A stretch of 64,000 nucleotides of DNA from Sepiola atlantica (GCA_963556195.1 OY744531.1:101278123-101342122), one strand, 5' to 3'; shown: positions 62,481 through 63,277, numbered from the stretch's first letter. The notes: generated from the sequence alone by a model not told the origin. A program made the numbers and translations.

Positions 62481-62892
62481 CGTTTGGAGGTCCCCCCCCC
62501 CCCCCAAATTTTTTTTTATCCCACGCTGTGCTATTTTAAATGACTATTAAATTTATTTTAATCGTGTTTTAGTATTCGCTGGCACTTCAATTTCCCCCCT
62601 TGCTCTTCATTTTCGTTGATATATTTGATTGATTATACTATCGATTTCTCCTGACGAGATGATAGTCGAAAGAGCTCTAGAGAGTTTTCCGCAAATCATT
62701 TTCAAAAGCATATATATATATATATAATGTGCTTTCTGTATATGAAAGCATTGTTAAACCTCAATATTTTATATTGTTTGCAATATGTTCTTTTCACCTC
62801 ATAATTTATCTTTATTTTCTTTTTCCTCAGATATTTCCAAAATTCGGTGGGATTGATGGATTTAAATGTCACAAAAAATATGTGTATAGCAG
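6117..62892 (+). CDS. DCAF1: DCAF1 (VprBP) orthologue, internal 23 exons, incomplete at both ends
   Basis: DCAF1 is the substrate receptor that links targets to DDB1-CUL4 (CRL4) and, in animals, to a UBR5-type ligase; it acts mainly in the nucleus in growth and cell-cycle control. Seen here: 23 exons with AG acceptors and GT donors whose phases chain without a stop. Conserved blocks appear in vertebrate order: [24 protein letters not shown]-like [69 protein letters not shown], a LisH motif and FPKFGGIDG. The start codon, first exons and the WD40 propeller with acidic tail are outside the window. Coding DNA is about 5% of the span. Identification rests on remembered family sequence, not a database search, but the collinearity over about 1,000 residues makes it very secure. 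Confidence 0.97.
6430..6820 (-). mobile_element. Foldback-type retroelement, copy 1
   Basis: The left end has GTAGAATTTGTTATATTCC and the right end GAATATACCAAATTGTAC, inverted relative to each other. Between them on the minus strand lie a tRNA-like stretch (AAAGTTCAATCCTTAGTG), CATGCTACCCACGTGGATT, CTGAAGAAGGTCGGAGG and CCGAAACGTGATAAAAACAC. The same parts occur at 48385-48832 and 10862-11062. Short ORFs here are not genes. Confidence 0.65.
7055..7175. mobile_element. Solo terminal repeat of the MITE at 37460-38020
   Basis: GAGCTGACAGATTGGTTAAT, CAACTCTCGGGCGCTTCCGT, AACCTGCCCGAACGTTGACA and CATCTATAAGAGTACC match the MITE end, including its inner border. Confidence 0.75.
7565..7684 (+). 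CDS. DCAF1: DCAF1 exon 2 of window
   Basis: Acceptor TTTAAAG, donor ACA|GTAAGT; 40 codons, phase 0 to 0. Reads [20 protein letters not shown] then [20 protein letters not shown]. The [14 protein letters not shown] block is nearly invariant in DCAF1. It is separated from exon 3 by a 120-bp intron, the shortest in the window. Confidence 0.96.
7805..7942 (+). CDS. DCAF1: DCAF1 exon 3 of window
   Basis: Acceptor TTTAAAG, donor TTG|GTAAGA; 46 codons, phase 0 to 0. Reads [12 protein letters not shown], then [17 protein letters not shown] and FKDKNAVL, matching the vertebrate EGIVENLFKWA...TGLLGGAMENQDIA...DENSQL helices. A 20-bp tandem repeat begins within a few bases of the donor site. Confidence 0.96.
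7947..8097. repeat. 20-bp minisatellite, 7 units, next to a 5' splice site
   Basis: Unit TTATGTAGTGTTTACTAAAA. Starts 5 bases after the exon 3 donor. Each unit contains TTACTAAAA (branch-site-like) followed by TTATGTAG (acceptor-like). Confidence 0.95.
8770..8940 (-). mobile_element. tRNA-derived SINE relic with decayed hammerhead-like core
   Basis: Minus strand shows a tRNA-like head (TTTGGTTAGAACGCAGG; B box GAGGTTCAAATCG), then ACTGATGATTTCATTAGG and TTGAAATATATAC, and an AT tail ATTAAATATTTATTATT. The CTGATGA...GAAA spacing equals that at 26550, but stems I and III are not intact. Confidence 0.6.
9100..9146 (-). mobile_element. 3' fragment of the same hammerhead SINE family
   Basis: Minus strand reads CACTGATGATTCCATCAGG, ATGAAACCTATAATT, then the AT tail. 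The core CTGATGA / GAAA is kept and stem II is TCC-ATCA-GGA, against TGC-GTTA-GCA at 26558: both strands of the stem changed together. Confidence 0.55.
9655..9722 (-). mobile_element. LINE 3' end fragment
   Basis: Minus strand contains TTAGCTCCTTACATCAAGTG, GCTTCATGCCTTGTCTGGAG and CAATTTCCATT, the same 3' terminus as at 15470-15525. Confidence 0.7.
10085..10740 (-). mobile_element. Non-LTR retrotransposon (jockey-like), RT C-terminal region and 3' end
   Basis: A 191-codon open stretch (10143-10718) contains [53 protein letters not shown] and GLWNSLPAS, the standard C-terminal block of jockey/CR1-type reverse transcriptases. The 3' end has GTAGCCCCTTACGTCTACAG. 5'-truncated; homologous copies lie at 19490-20290 and 39430-40460. 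Confidence 0.88.
10682..10862. repeat. Tandem duplication of about 90 bp at the LINE edge
   Basis: The stretch with GTCTTCAATGTATTTGTTCC, GTTACCTGTGAAGGTTAGG and GGAAAATGATTTATGACAG occurs twice in a row, nearly identical. It duplicates the upstream (5') border of the LINE fragment. Confidence 0.85.
10862..11062 (+). mobile_element. Foldback-type retroelement, copy 3 (partial)
   Basis: Plus strand: GGTTGAAGGTTCAATC, then TTCGACAAGATAACGTG, AAGAAGGTCAGAGGTTACAT and CTGAAACGTGAATATAAC, collinear with the copies at 6430 and 48385. The middle part is deleted. Confidence 0.5.
11070..12119. other. Non-coding stretch, nothing recognised
   Basis: AT-rich intron. A possible element end starts at 11190 (ACTAGCTGGCGTCGCTATCG), similar in style to 26980 and 50312, but no full element could be defined. 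Confidence 0.6.
12120..12655. repeat. 37-39-bp AT-rich minisatellite, about 13 units
   Basis: Unit ATGAGTATTTAAGTTTTGAT + T-run + AATTTCTAAAT; the T-run length differs between units and older units at the left are diverged. Confidence 0.9.
13185..13445 (-). mobile_element. RTE-like LINE fragment (RT C-terminus)
   Basis: Minus strand reads [37 protein letters not shown] and GYGHVERSS, the SVxLYGSExW / RLxxxxR / GHVER pattern of RTE/BovB-type elements. It ends about 100 bases before DCAF1 exon 4. Confidence 0.8.
13548..13989 (+). CDS. DCAF1: DCAF1 exon 4 of window: end of helical repeat plus S/T/P-rich disordered linker
   Basis: Acceptor GATGTAG, donor GAAG|GTATGT; phase 0 to 1. It opens with [20 protein letters not shown], equivalent to VAIVLRRLRELQLQEVAL, then about 125 residues of low-complexity linker rich in Ser, Thr, Pro and Lys (for example [16 protein letters not shown] and [15 protein letters not shown]) with a basic DVKRKYS patch. 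The linker has no clear counterpart in sequence, but vertebrate DCAF1 also has a poorly conserved linker here. Joining its last base to exon 5 gives [12 protein letters not shown] in frame. Confidence 0.93.
14387..14589. mobile_element. MITE with long terminal inverted repeats
   Basis: AAGCGTTGTTGAACGTCAC at 14387-14405 is the exact inverse of 14571-14589; the match continues through GAACTTTCTCGTTTGTAAATC with one extra base. A second inner pair (GGCCGTAGAGTATTT / AATACTCTACGAACTGCC) makes nearly the whole element a hairpin. No coding capacity. Confidence 0.85.
14636..14826 (-). mobile_element. Probable diverged relative of the U2-headed SINE
   Basis: Minus strand has GGATCAAGGTGTAG and TAGTATCTGTTC (14791-14814), a diverged U2 5' segment, then a body with GAGTGACCCTTTTGGGG and, after an (AT)n expansion, ACTTGCCTCCTAAC. 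The GTGACCCTTTTGGGGA part resembles 32978-33076 rather than the main family. The body is only partly shared; moderate confidence. Confidence 0.5.
15190..15525 (+). mobile_element. Non-LTR retrotransposon 3' fragment
   Basis: Reads [19 protein letters not shown], the GLWNSLP motif of LINE C-termini, then VNRHLSLR and the 3' end TAGCTCCTTATATCAAGTGG, CTTCATGCCTTGTCTGGAG. The same 3' end appears at 9655-9722 and 42505-42580 on the minus strand. Confidence 0.75.
15814..15902 (+). CDS. DCAF1: Candidate alternative last exon of DCAF1 (in-frame stop)
   Basis: Preceded by a good acceptor (GTACTTTTTACAG). With the single leftover base from exon 4 it reads [20 protein letters not shown] and VFRMKLSEQ, then TAA at 15900-15902. 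The only GT sites before the stop lie in phase 0, whereas exon 5 needs phase 1, so it cannot be a cassette that rejoins the main frame. If used, it would end the protein after the S/T/P-rich linker, without LisH or WD40 parts, or trigger decay. No clear polyadenylation signal follows closely. This could be chance; confidence is limited. Confidence 0.35.
15910..16414. other. Intron stretch after the candidate alternative exon
   Basis: Would be the 3' untranslated region if the exon at 15814 is used as a last exon. AT-rich, no strong polyadenylation signal near the stop; ends in the polypyrimidine tract of exon 5. Confidence 0.4.
16415..16545 (+). CDS. DCAF1: DCAF1 exon 5 of window (SNSSWSEM block)
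   Basis: Acceptor TTTCCCCAG, donor GAG|GTTAGT; phase 1 to 0. Reads [33 protein letters not shown] and MGEYQE, one of the best conserved DCAF1 blocks. An ORF starting upstream in the T-rich intron runs into it and is not the real start. Confidence 0.97.
17033..17134 (+). CDS. DCAF1: DCAF1 exon 6 of window
   Basis: Acceptor TTTTTCAG, donor AAA|GTAAGC; 34 codons, phase 0 to 0. Reads [20 protein letters not shown] and [13 protein letters not shown], matching vertebrate ELMMFYIDLK..DVLLTFEALK. Armadillo-like helical region. Confidence 0.96.
17590..17815. repeat. About 68-bp repeat, 3 units
   Basis: Unit holds a T-run, TTGCATTTTTGATTTGAATA, AATATTCGATTAATAGTAAA and TGAAAAAGAAAAA. Confidence 0.9.
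17830..18720. other. Intron stretch, nothing recognised
   Basis: AT-rich with long T-runs (18466-18491); no element ends or coding segments seen. Similar empty intron stretches: 20300-20960, 22815-23185, 29400-30950, 31930-32810, 33540-34400, 34480-35400, 36900-37455, 38330-39050, 40470-41020, 43150-44340, 50300-52090, 60250-61060 and 61150-62830. Confidence 0.6.
18794..18952 (+). CDS. DCAF1: DCAF1 exon 7 of window
   Basis: Acceptor TTATTTTTAG, donor AGG|GTAAGA; 53 codons, phase 0 to 0. Reads [40 protein letters not shown] and [13 protein letters not shown], near identical to the vertebrate NKFATEFV..GGVQKLLEIPRPS block. A poly(A)/poly(T) tract lies directly before the acceptor. Confidence 0.97.
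19030..19440. repeat. About 60-bp minisatellite, 7 units
   Basis: Unit contains GCCATGTTTTTTACACTGAC, CAATCAATATTTGATTCAAA and ATAGCCAATATTTGTTTAT. In the intron after exon 7, next to a LINE fragment. Confidence 0.93.
19490..20290 (+). mobile_element. Jockey-like LINE fragment
   Basis: Plus strand carries [20 protein letters not shown], then the [12 protein letters not shown] region, [13 protein letters not shown] and the 3' end TAGCTCCTTACGTCTACAG followed by an A-rich tail. Interrupted by stops and frameshifts. Homologous to 10085-10740 and 39430-40460. Confidence 0.85.
20969..21009 (+). CDS. DCAF1: DCAF1 exon 8 of window (microexon-sized)
   Basis: Acceptor TTTTTCAG, donor AA|GTAAGT; 41 nt, phase 0 to 2. 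Reads [13 protein letters not shown] plus two bases of an Asn codon finished by exon 9 ([13 protein letters not shown]), matching VCMHPHNVLSDVVNYTLWLMECSHAS. Too short to find as an ORF; placed by homology and phase. Confidence 0.95.
21661..21799 (+). CDS. DCAF1: DCAF1 exon 9 of window
   Basis: Acceptor CGATTCCAG, donor GTG|GTAAGT; phase 2 to 0. Reads [40 protein letters not shown] and RRLINV. Matches the vertebrate LFDRYDGLRRLVNL helix block. A long poly(T) run lies about 55 bases upstream. Confidence 0.96.
21832..22190. repeat. Dispersed repeat, single-unit counterpart of 27762-28330
   Basis: CTCGTCCAAGGACTGG, GATTAAAATCAACATATAAT, TGTCTAGAATCCTTATTC, GGAATCTTGCTTTATTGGTG and ATGGATCAAATTCAATG run parallel to 27762-28330, without the tandem array. 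Non-coding; class unknown. Confidence 0.75.
22290..22810 (-). mobile_element. RTE-like LINE fragment with a hairpin at its inner border
   Basis: Minus strand reads [38 protein letters not shown], then [14 protein letters not shown] and, further 3', [20 protein letters not shown] and [11 protein letters not shown], all standard RTE C-terminal sequence. A 62-bp hairpin at 22744-22805 marks the truncated end. Related to 13185-13445 but closer to intact. Confidence 0.85.
22744..22805. repeat. 62-bp perfect-ended hairpin
   Basis: GGGCAGGAG-TTCTCTAAAG-CCCCTT at one side pairs with AAGGGG-TTTTAGAGAG-CTCCTGCCC at the other, leaving a loop of about 13 bases. It sits at the truncated border of the RTE-like fragment. 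Confidence 0.8.
23190..23399 (+). CDS. DCAF1: DCAF1 exon 10 of window
   Basis: Acceptor CGTTTTTAG, donor AAG|GTAAAT; 70 codons, phase 0 to 0. Reads [20 protein letters not shown], then [20 protein letters not shown] and [12 protein letters not shown]. Matches the vertebrate ISTLEILN...ASRQTGKHTCMALRKYFEAHL region. A G-run and a large foldback element follow the donor. Confidence 0.96.
23455..24766. mobile_element. Large foldback element with a GC-richer internal segment
   Basis: The left arm (23455-23940) contains GATGATGAGATAACTTATC, TTAAATGAGGATTTGTGG, GTTCAAAATAAAACAACAGG and GGAAAATTATCGAGTAGAAT. The right arm (24510-24766) holds the same landmarks inverted (ACTCGATAATTTCCCGTAAT, CCTGTTATTTTATTTTGAAC, CAAGATGAGTTATCTCCGTC). 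The internal segment 23960-24510 differs in composition and has short ORFs of 62-79 codons that I do not recognise. Another right-arm copy is at 49446-49575. Confidence 0.8.
24900..25069 (+). CDS. DCAF1: DCAF1 exon 11 of window
   Basis: Acceptor TTCTTTGCAG, donor AA|GTAAGT; phase 0 to 2. Reads [40 protein letters not shown] and [16 protein letters not shown], equivalent to the vertebrate LYWEPAEVFLKLSCVQLLLQ...ISIACNW block. Confidence 0.95.
25221..25458 (+). mobile_element. 5S rRNA-headed SINE, copy 1
   Basis: 25221-25335 follows 5S rRNA: ACACCAGTTCTCGTTCGATC, GAAGTTAAGCGACGTTGAG, CCTGGTCAGTACCAGATG, GGTGACC, GAATACCAGGTGGTGTA. It keeps recognisable 5S internal promoter boxes (GAAGTTAAGC; GATGGGTGACC). 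A non-5S body follows (AACATTGTCAAAATC, CGGAATATACAGGCGACTGG, ATTCCCTAGAAACACC), which recurs with the two other copies. That makes this a SINE3-type element rather than a lone 5S pseudogene. Confidence 0.85.
26065..26184 (+). CDS. DCAF1: DCAF1 exon 12 of window
   Basis: Acceptor ATTTTACAG, donor AA|GTTTGT (weaker than the others). Phase 2 to 2. Reads [39 protein letters not shown], matching vertebrate VRFALDVLAILTVVPKIQLQL. The donor is supported by the in-frame Asn codon formed with exon 13. Confidence 0.93.
26363..26400. repeat. (AT)n microsatellite
   Basis: Pure AT dinucleotide run upstream of the hammerhead-bearing SINE; another at 26617-26649 downstream of it. Confidence 0.95.
26457..26605 (+). 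mobile_element. tRNA-derived SINE carrying a hammerhead ribozyme fold
   Basis: The head looks like a tRNA gene: A-box region TGGCTGAGGGGTTAACG and B-box region GGAGTTCACACCC. The hammerhead-like segment follows (see 26544-26588), then an AT tail TAATAAATAATTAATATT running into an (AT)n tract. The tail and core resemble the relics at 8770-8940, 9100-9146 and 63105-63250, so this is a family. Fragments elsewhere are too decayed for me to define a consensus. Confidence 0.75.
26544..26588 (+). ncRNA. Candidate type I hammerhead ribozyme
   Basis: All parts of the fold are present in order. Stem I 5' strand CCTGCA (26544-26549). Core CTGAAGA (26550-26556). Stem II TGC-GTTA-GCA (26558-26567) closed by a U-U pair. 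Core GAA (26569-26571). Short stem III ACA-TCGA-TGT. Cleavage triplet GTC ending at 26582. Stem I 3' strand TGTAGG (26583-26588), which pairs fully with CCTGCA (one G-U). Weak points are the U-U at the 10.1/11.1 position, where G-C is usual, and the very short stem III, typical of retroelement hammerheads that work better as dimers. Confidence 0.65.
26980..27735. repeat. Dispersed repeat region (ACTAGCAGAGATACCCGGTG type)
   Basis: Starts ACTAGCAGAGATACCCGGTG, holds an (AT)n tract, an internal duplication (GGGAAAACAGTTTTTAGTGG at about 27388 and 27510), and ends GTGGTTTGGGTGATCATAAG, ACACAAAGATCAGGTAGACA. No coding content; class uncertain. Confidence 0.5.
27331..27367. repeat. (AT)n microsatellite
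   Basis: Pure AT run inside the dispersed repeat at 26980-27735. Confidence 0.95.
27762..28330. repeat. Dispersed repeat containing the 27-bp array
   Basis: Homologous to 21832-22190 on both sides of the array (ATCCTGTCCCAGGACAGG; TTTTGATTCTAGAAAATGTC; ATGGATCAAATTTAATGC). Class unknown. Confidence 0.7.
27843..28117. repeat. 27-bp minisatellite, 10 units, inside a dispersed repeat
   Basis: Unit GATTAAAGTCAATATATAAT + GCTATTT. The flanks (CCAGGACAGGTAATATG..., then GTCTAGAATTTTTATTT, GGAAATCTTGCTTAATTGG) match 21832-22190, where the same repeat holds a single unit. The array is therefore a local expansion within one copy. Confidence 0.93.
28969..29071 (+). CDS. DCAF1: DCAF1 exon 13 of window
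   Basis: Acceptor CTTCCATAG, donor CGA|GTAAGT; phase 2 to 0. Reads [20 protein letters not shown] then [14 protein letters not shown], near identical to the vertebrate GVAEG..HDAEIQKSALQIIINCVCGP block. Confidence 0.97.
29215..29382 (-). mobile_element. 5S rRNA-headed SINE, copy 2
   Basis: Read on the minus strand: CACGTTGATACACGGGTTCC, GATCACCTAAATGACGTTG, AGCCTGGTCAGTAATAGATG, AGTGACCATTTAGGAGG, then body AACATTGTCAAGGCTTGCAG and TGTACAGCGATGAAC. The AACATTGTCAA body motif matches copy 1 just after the 5S part, which shows a shared chimeric source. Confidence 0.8.
30975..31297 (-). mobile_element. U2-headed SINE, copy 3, with a perfect 16-bp target-site duplication
   Basis: The 16-base direct repeat GATAATTAGAAGATGT occurs at 30959-30974 and 31298-31313 and frames the element exactly. 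Read on the minus strand the 5' end is GAATCTCGGCCTTTTGGC, that is U2 snRNA from about nucleotide 6, continuing through GATCAAAGTGTAG and TAGTATCTGTTC. The hairpin segment CCCATAGAC...GTCTATGGG is deleted here, while the roughly 37-nt module (TGGCCAGACTGCTCACC) is present. The 3' end is CGCGAGGAGTAAATAA. The duplication shows target-primed insertion. Confidence 0.92.
31310..31440 (-). mobile_element. LINE C-terminal fragment, other family
   Basis: Minus strand reads [16 protein letters not shown] and [15 protein letters not shown] in shifted frames, the WNSLPEDV..A segment of LINE RT C-termini. The U2-headed SINE with its duplication adjoins it. The region to 31700 is GC-richer and may belong to the same element. 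Confidence 0.55.
31802..31921 (+). CDS. DCAF1: DCAF1 exon 14 of window
   Basis: Acceptor CTGTTACCAG, donor ATG|GTGAGT; 40 codons, phase 0 to 0. Reads [20 protein letters not shown] then [20 protein letters not shown], corresponding to the vertebrate GKFISGTPRRK...LAKMWNVVQSNNGIK stretch. Confidence 0.95.
32815..33535. repeat. Dispersed repeat in two copies (32815-32942 and 33415-33535)
   Basis: Both contain CCCCTTCGTTCTGGATAAAA, ATAGAATTAAAA, GGTTTACGTCTGGAAGC (or GAGTTTACTTCTGGAAGC) and TGACACCAGTTGTAAAAT. Class unknown; the DNA between them has no recognised feature apart from the SINE fragment at 32978-33076. Confidence 0.7.
32978..33076 (-). mobile_element. Diverged SINE fragment related to the 14636-14826 element
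   Basis: Minus strand: TTCTGTCCCAATCCAGAGTG, CCCCTTTTTTGGGGAGCTGG, then CGACCTTGTGTCTAAGTG and CCTCATGAGGAAGTA. The last part mirrors the 3' end of the U2-headed family (GGCCTTGTGCCTAACTCC...GGAGGAGTA). The U2 head itself is not visible. Confidence 0.4.
34401..34472 (+). CDS. DCAF1: DCAF1 exon 15 of window
   Basis: Acceptor TTTTGTAG, donor AGG|GTAAGA; 24 codons, phase 0 to 0. Reads [20 protein letters not shown] and LACR, matching VLLSLLSIKMPITDADQIRALACK. It is followed by a 6.6-kb intron with a 27-bp minisatellite, a U2-headed SINE and a LINE fragment. Confidence 0.97.
35410..36475. repeat. 27-bp minisatellite, about 38 units
   Basis: Unit TTTTTCACCATTCACGTCTG + ATGAATA, with ACGAATA as the main variant and a few 33-bp units with an extra AATTTT. 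Since 27 is a multiple of three and no stop falls in some frames, both strands stay open for over 300 codons (NGEKYSSDV repeats on minus, MNIFHHSRL on plus). It lies in the intron after exon 15 and has no splice or start support, so it is not called as a gene. Confidence 0.95.
36549..36885 (+). mobile_element. U2-headed SINE, copy 4
   Basis: Starts in U2 sequence at TTTTGGCTAAG (36554), continues GATCAAAGTGTAG and TAGTATCTGTTC, then the complete body with hairpin and the roughly 37-nt module. ATGAAATG at 36541-36548 and 36886-36893 may be the target-site duplication. It is in the sense direction of DCAF1, so the pre-mRNA carries the U2 branch-site-pairing GUAGUA segment. Confidence 0.88.
37460..38020. 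mobile_element. MITE with about 110-bp terminal inverted repeats
   Basis: The left end (CTTATAGATGATGCATCATG, GTGTTCGGGCAGGTCTCTG, AAGCGCCCGAGAGTTGACG) is inverted at the right end (CGCTTCCGTAACTTGCCCGA, ACGTTGACAACGTAAAGTCA, GCATCATCTATAAGATTACC). The middle is A-rich without genes. A solo end lies at 7055-7175. Confidence 0.8.
38190..38322. repeat. Tandem duplication of about 70 bp
   Basis: GTTAAAGTTGATGGATGTTG, CTTCAGTATTTATGTTTTTA and CTTGCTCATACTAAAC occur twice in a row. Confidence 0.9.
39060..39310. repeat. Dispersed repeat, counterpart of 48195-48380
   Basis: TATGAAAATAATTCCGACCC, GTATTTTCTGGAAGGAATTA, AATATTGATTTTGTAGGAAG and AAAGTTATCGATGGC match 48195-48380 in order. At 48374 this repeat is interrupted by the foldback retroelement, whereas here it is continuous. 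Confidence 0.7.
39430..40460 (-). mobile_element. Jockey-like LINE fragment including the RT catalytic motif
   Basis: Minus strand: [20 protein letters not shown], then [17 protein letters not shown] (FADD, RT domain 7), [40 protein letters not shown] and [16 protein letters not shown]. The C-terminal half is frameshifted. The 3' end AGCCCCTTAGATCTACAGTG lies near 39473-39492. Longest copy of this family in the window. Confidence 0.9.
41030..41111 (+). CDS. DCAF1: DCAF1 exon 16 of window
   Basis: Acceptor TTTCGCATAG, donor CAAC|GTAAGT; phase 0 to 1. Reads [20 protein letters not shown] then FNNGLLQ, matching [21 protein letters not shown]. An inverted-repeat element begins 12 bases after the donor. 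Confidence 0.97.
41124..41526. mobile_element. Near-palindromic MITE just after DCAF1 exon 16
   Basis: GGTACTTGTGCTGTTCAGCG at the left is inverted at the right (GCTGAACAGAACAAGTACC). The arms extend about 170 bp each (AACAATATTATATACTTATT, AAAAAAGTAGAAAAAAATT, CATTCTGCGTATCATAACAG, GCCTCCATCTT). The arm is homologous to the sequence amplified in the 77-bp satellite at 52420-60108. Starts 12 bases after the 5' splice site. Confidence 0.85.
42192..42223. repeat. (AT)n microsatellite
   Basis: Pure AT run; others of this kind at 43855-43878, 62118-62138 and 62432-62475. Confidence 0.95.
42505..42780 (-). mobile_element. LINE 3' end fragment
   Basis: Minus strand: GCTTGTGGAACTCTCTTCC (WNSLP-like), then TTAGCTCCTTACATCAAGTG, GCTTCATGCCTTATCTGGAG. 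Same family as 15190-15525; 5'-truncated and frame-broken. Confidence 0.7.
43001..43140 (+). CDS. DCAF1: DCAF1 exon 17 of window
   Basis: Acceptor TTTTTCTAG, donor AAG|GTATGT; phase 1 to 0. Reads [40 protein letters not shown] and LQDIRK. The [28 protein letters not shown] run is the clearest DCAF1 signature in the window. Confidence 0.98.
44362..44482 (+). mobile_element. 5S rRNA-headed SINE, copy 3 (5'-degraded)
   Basis: Contains the second half of 5S: AGCCAGTACAAAATGGGTG, ACATTTGGAAATACTAGG, GTTGTATG, then body CGGGATATACATGCTCACTG, GGGACCGCATTCG and TATTCCCCATAAAC, collinear with the body of copy 1. The first half of 5S is missing or unrecognisable. Confidence 0.7.
44699..44780 (+). CDS. 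DCAF1: DCAF1 exon 18 of window (start of LisH motif)
   Basis: Acceptor TGTTTTCAG, donor GAAG|GTAAGT; phase 0 to 1. Reads [20 protein letters not shown] then YEHLMSEG. With exon 19 it forms [24 protein letters not shown], a typical LisH dimerisation helix pair, in the same place as in vertebrate DCAF1. Confidence 0.96.
45140..45625 (+). pseudogene. Mariner-like transposase relic with internal deletion
   Basis: An N-terminal piece at about 45225-45312 reads [20 protein letters not shown] and [10 protein letters not shown], the helix-turn-helix linker and RSGRP motif of mariner. A C-terminal piece near 45510-45615 reads [13 protein letters not shown] and [11 protein letters not shown], the mariner ELLEKRW ending. 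The catalytic middle is missing or scrambled and there are stops. Confidence 0.75.
45665..46135 (+). mobile_element. LINE reverse-transcriptase fragment
   Basis: Plus strand holds [17 protein letters not shown], then [13 protein letters not shown] and [22 protein letters not shown] remnants, matching RT motifs ADDLVL..., KGLRVN..KTKVM and FCYLGD. Stops and frameshifts make it inactive. It follows the mariner relic directly. Confidence 0.75.
46660..47600 (+). mobile_element. LINE fragment: endonuclease end to start of RT
   Basis: Pieces in several frames read [81 protein letters not shown] and [18 protein letters not shown], the typical link between endonuclease and RT domains in jockey/CR1-type LINEs. 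Truncated at about 47590. Confidence 0.8.
47690..48080. repeat. 39-bp minisatellite, 10 units, carrying B-box-like sites
   Basis: Unit GATGACTCTTGCAGGATTTG + AACTGATGCCCCTGAAGAC. On the minus strand each unit has AGTTCAAATCC, which fits the Pol III B box GGTTCRANNCC at 10 of 11 positions. Three frames stay open because 39 is a multiple of three (for example [13 protein letters not shown]). Flanks look like a tRNA-derived SINE, so the array probably amplified its T-arm region. Confidence 0.93.
48385..48832. mobile_element. Foldback-type retroelement, copy 2, inverted arms, 11-bp target-site duplication
   Basis: GACTGACTTTA occurs at 48374-48384 and 48833-48843, framing the insert. Its left arm (GTAGAATTTGGTATATTTGG...GTTTCGGCC) and right arm (from about 48683, ending CCGAATATACCAAATTC) are inverted copies of roughly 110-150 bp. 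A tRNA-like stretch with GACGGTTCAATCC (minus) lies between. The insertion sits in a repeat shared with 39060-39310, where the sequence runs on without an interruption. Confidence 0.7.
48985..49103 (+). CDS. DCAF1: DCAF1 exon 19 of window (end of LisH, proline-rich linker)
   Basis: Acceptor TTGTGACAG, donor GCC|GTAAGC; phase 1 to 0. Reads [20 protein letters not shown] then [19 protein letters not shown]. The first half completes the LisH motif; the rest begins the disordered S/T/P linker that precedes the WD40 domain. Confidence 0.95.
49446..49575. mobile_element. Solo arm of the foldback family at 23455-24766
   Basis: CTTGATAATTTTCCGTAATT, TTGGTGTACACTAATATTT, CCTGTTATTTTATTTTGAAC and AAATAAGCACCAAAAG follow the right arm in the same order. 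The left arm is not seen nearby. Confidence 0.7.
49697..49858 (+). CDS. DCAF1: DCAF1 exon 20 of window (disordered linker)
   Basis: Acceptor TTTTTGTAG after a long T-run, donor AAA|GTAAGT; 54 codons, phase 0 to 0. Reads [20 protein letters not shown], then [15 protein letters not shown] and VIVTTPLNK. Low complexity, rich in Ser, Thr and Pro; resembles the vertebrate linker with PLIGRISFIRERPSP in position more than in sequence. Assignment rests on phase and position. Confidence 0.88.
49885..50276. mobile_element. MITE just after DCAF1 exon 20
   Basis: CGGTGCTTCTGCTGTTTCAC at the left is inverted at the right (GTGAAACAGCAGAAGCACCG). Inner inverted matches around TGTACTTATGTGGTAGCTGA and TCAGCTACCACGTAAGTACA make the arms over 100 bp. 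The end resembles GGTACTTGTGCTGTTCAGCG of the 41124 element, so the two may be related. Starts 27 bases after the 5' splice site. Confidence 0.85.
51889..51908. repeat. Poly(C) run
   Basis: About 19 C residues. Similar C or G runs of 10-17 bases are scattered through the introns (for example 23433-23449, 25117-25131, 33401-33410, 50971-50984, 60896-60910), and may mark assembly-sensitive sites. Confidence 0.9.
52097..52290 (+). CDS. DCAF1: DCAF1 exon 21 of window (segment before the WD40 propeller)
   Basis: Acceptor TTATTCCAG, donor AC|GTAAGT; phase 0 to 2. After a short linker it reads [20 protein letters not shown] then [10 protein letters not shown], matching LDSIITEYLREQHARCKNPVATCPPFSLFT. 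The following intron (8,779 bp) is mostly a 77-bp satellite. Confidence 0.97.
52420..60108. repeat. 77-bp satellite array, about 100 units, filling one intron
   Basis: The unit contains AAAAATTATTCATGTGTG, AAAACAATATTCTGTACTT, ACTCAGTGGTATTTTATTG and TTCAGTGTTGAAAAAAGTAGG. Most units are 77 bp, some 75 bp (AAAAAGTAGG). Three common variants differ at fixed sites: A (GTGTG/TTATG/CAATGG/CAATGTT), B (GTGTG/TTCTG/CAGTGG/CAGTGTT), C (CCTG/TTCTG/CAGTGG/CAATGTT), arranged in recurring blocks. Short ORFs inside are by chance. Flanks show it grew inside a MITE arm. Confidence 0.97.
60109..60240. mobile_element. Remnant of the MITE whose arm seeded the 77-bp array
   Basis: TAGCTAGTAGAACTTTAATT, ACAAATATTTTTCCGTTTTC, CGTATCGTACAAG and GACTATGCTTCCATCT follow the inner part of the 41124 MITE arm (CGACTAGAACTT, AAAGTATTTTTCC, GCGTATCATAACAG, AAGCCTCCATCTT) directly after the last satellite unit. 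Confidence 0.75.
61070..61145 (+). CDS. DCAF1: DCAF1 exon 22 of window
   Basis: Acceptor ATCTTCCAG, donor ACA|GTAAGT; phase 2 to 0. Reads [20 protein letters not shown] then VNRCT, matching HQCPEPKQRRQAPINFTSRLNRR. Joining across the 8.8-kb satellite intron keeps the frame exactly. Confidence 0.96.
62831..62892 (+). CDS. DCAF1: DCAF1 exon 23 of window (entry to WD40 domain)
   Basis: Acceptor TTTTCCTCAG, donor AG|GTAATA; phase 0 to 2. Reads [20 protein letters not shown], matching FPKYGGVDGGCFDRHLIFSR. The next exon, which starts the WD40 propeller proper, is beyond the window. Confidence 0.95.
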
Positions 62893-63104
62893 GTAATAAA
62901 AATATTAATTTTCTGAATTCTTTTAGAATTATGTTTTTCTCTGGTTACATATATTTCACCGTAGTATGCAAACATATGTAAGCTAAACAATATATAGGTA
63001 TATCTATACAGAGATGTATGTATATGTTTAGAATAGTTCTCTAGGTAACCGGTAGCATGAATGTAAACAACAAACACATGCACTCTCTAATCTTTCTTAC
63101 TATA

Positions 63105-63240
63105 AGGACGAGCTCGGTAGCATAGAGGTAAGATTTATTATTGATAATGATGATGGTTTAGAATCTCAGTATGAAAACACTTGCCATTTCTAGCCACACT
63201 GAAGATACGGTGAATCAACTCTCTGTGGATAAGATGTGTG

Positions 63241-63250
<10 letters not shown>
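63105..63250 (+). mobile_element. tRNA-derived SINE relic, same family
   Basis: A-box-like GGTAGCATAGAGGTAAG and B-box-like GGTTTAGAATCTC, then CCACA (63194-63198), CTGAAGA (63199-63205) and TGTGG (63224-63228). CCACA/TGTGG is a complete stem I with a sequence unlike the 26544 copy, but stem II and the GAAA core are damaged. An (AT)n tract follows. Confidence 0.55.

Positions 63251-63275
<25 letters not shown>
63246..63275. repeat. (AT)n microsatellite
   Basis: Uninterrupted AT dinucleotides directly after the tRNA-derived SINE relic. Confidence 0.95.
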
Positions 63276-63277
<2 letters not shown>
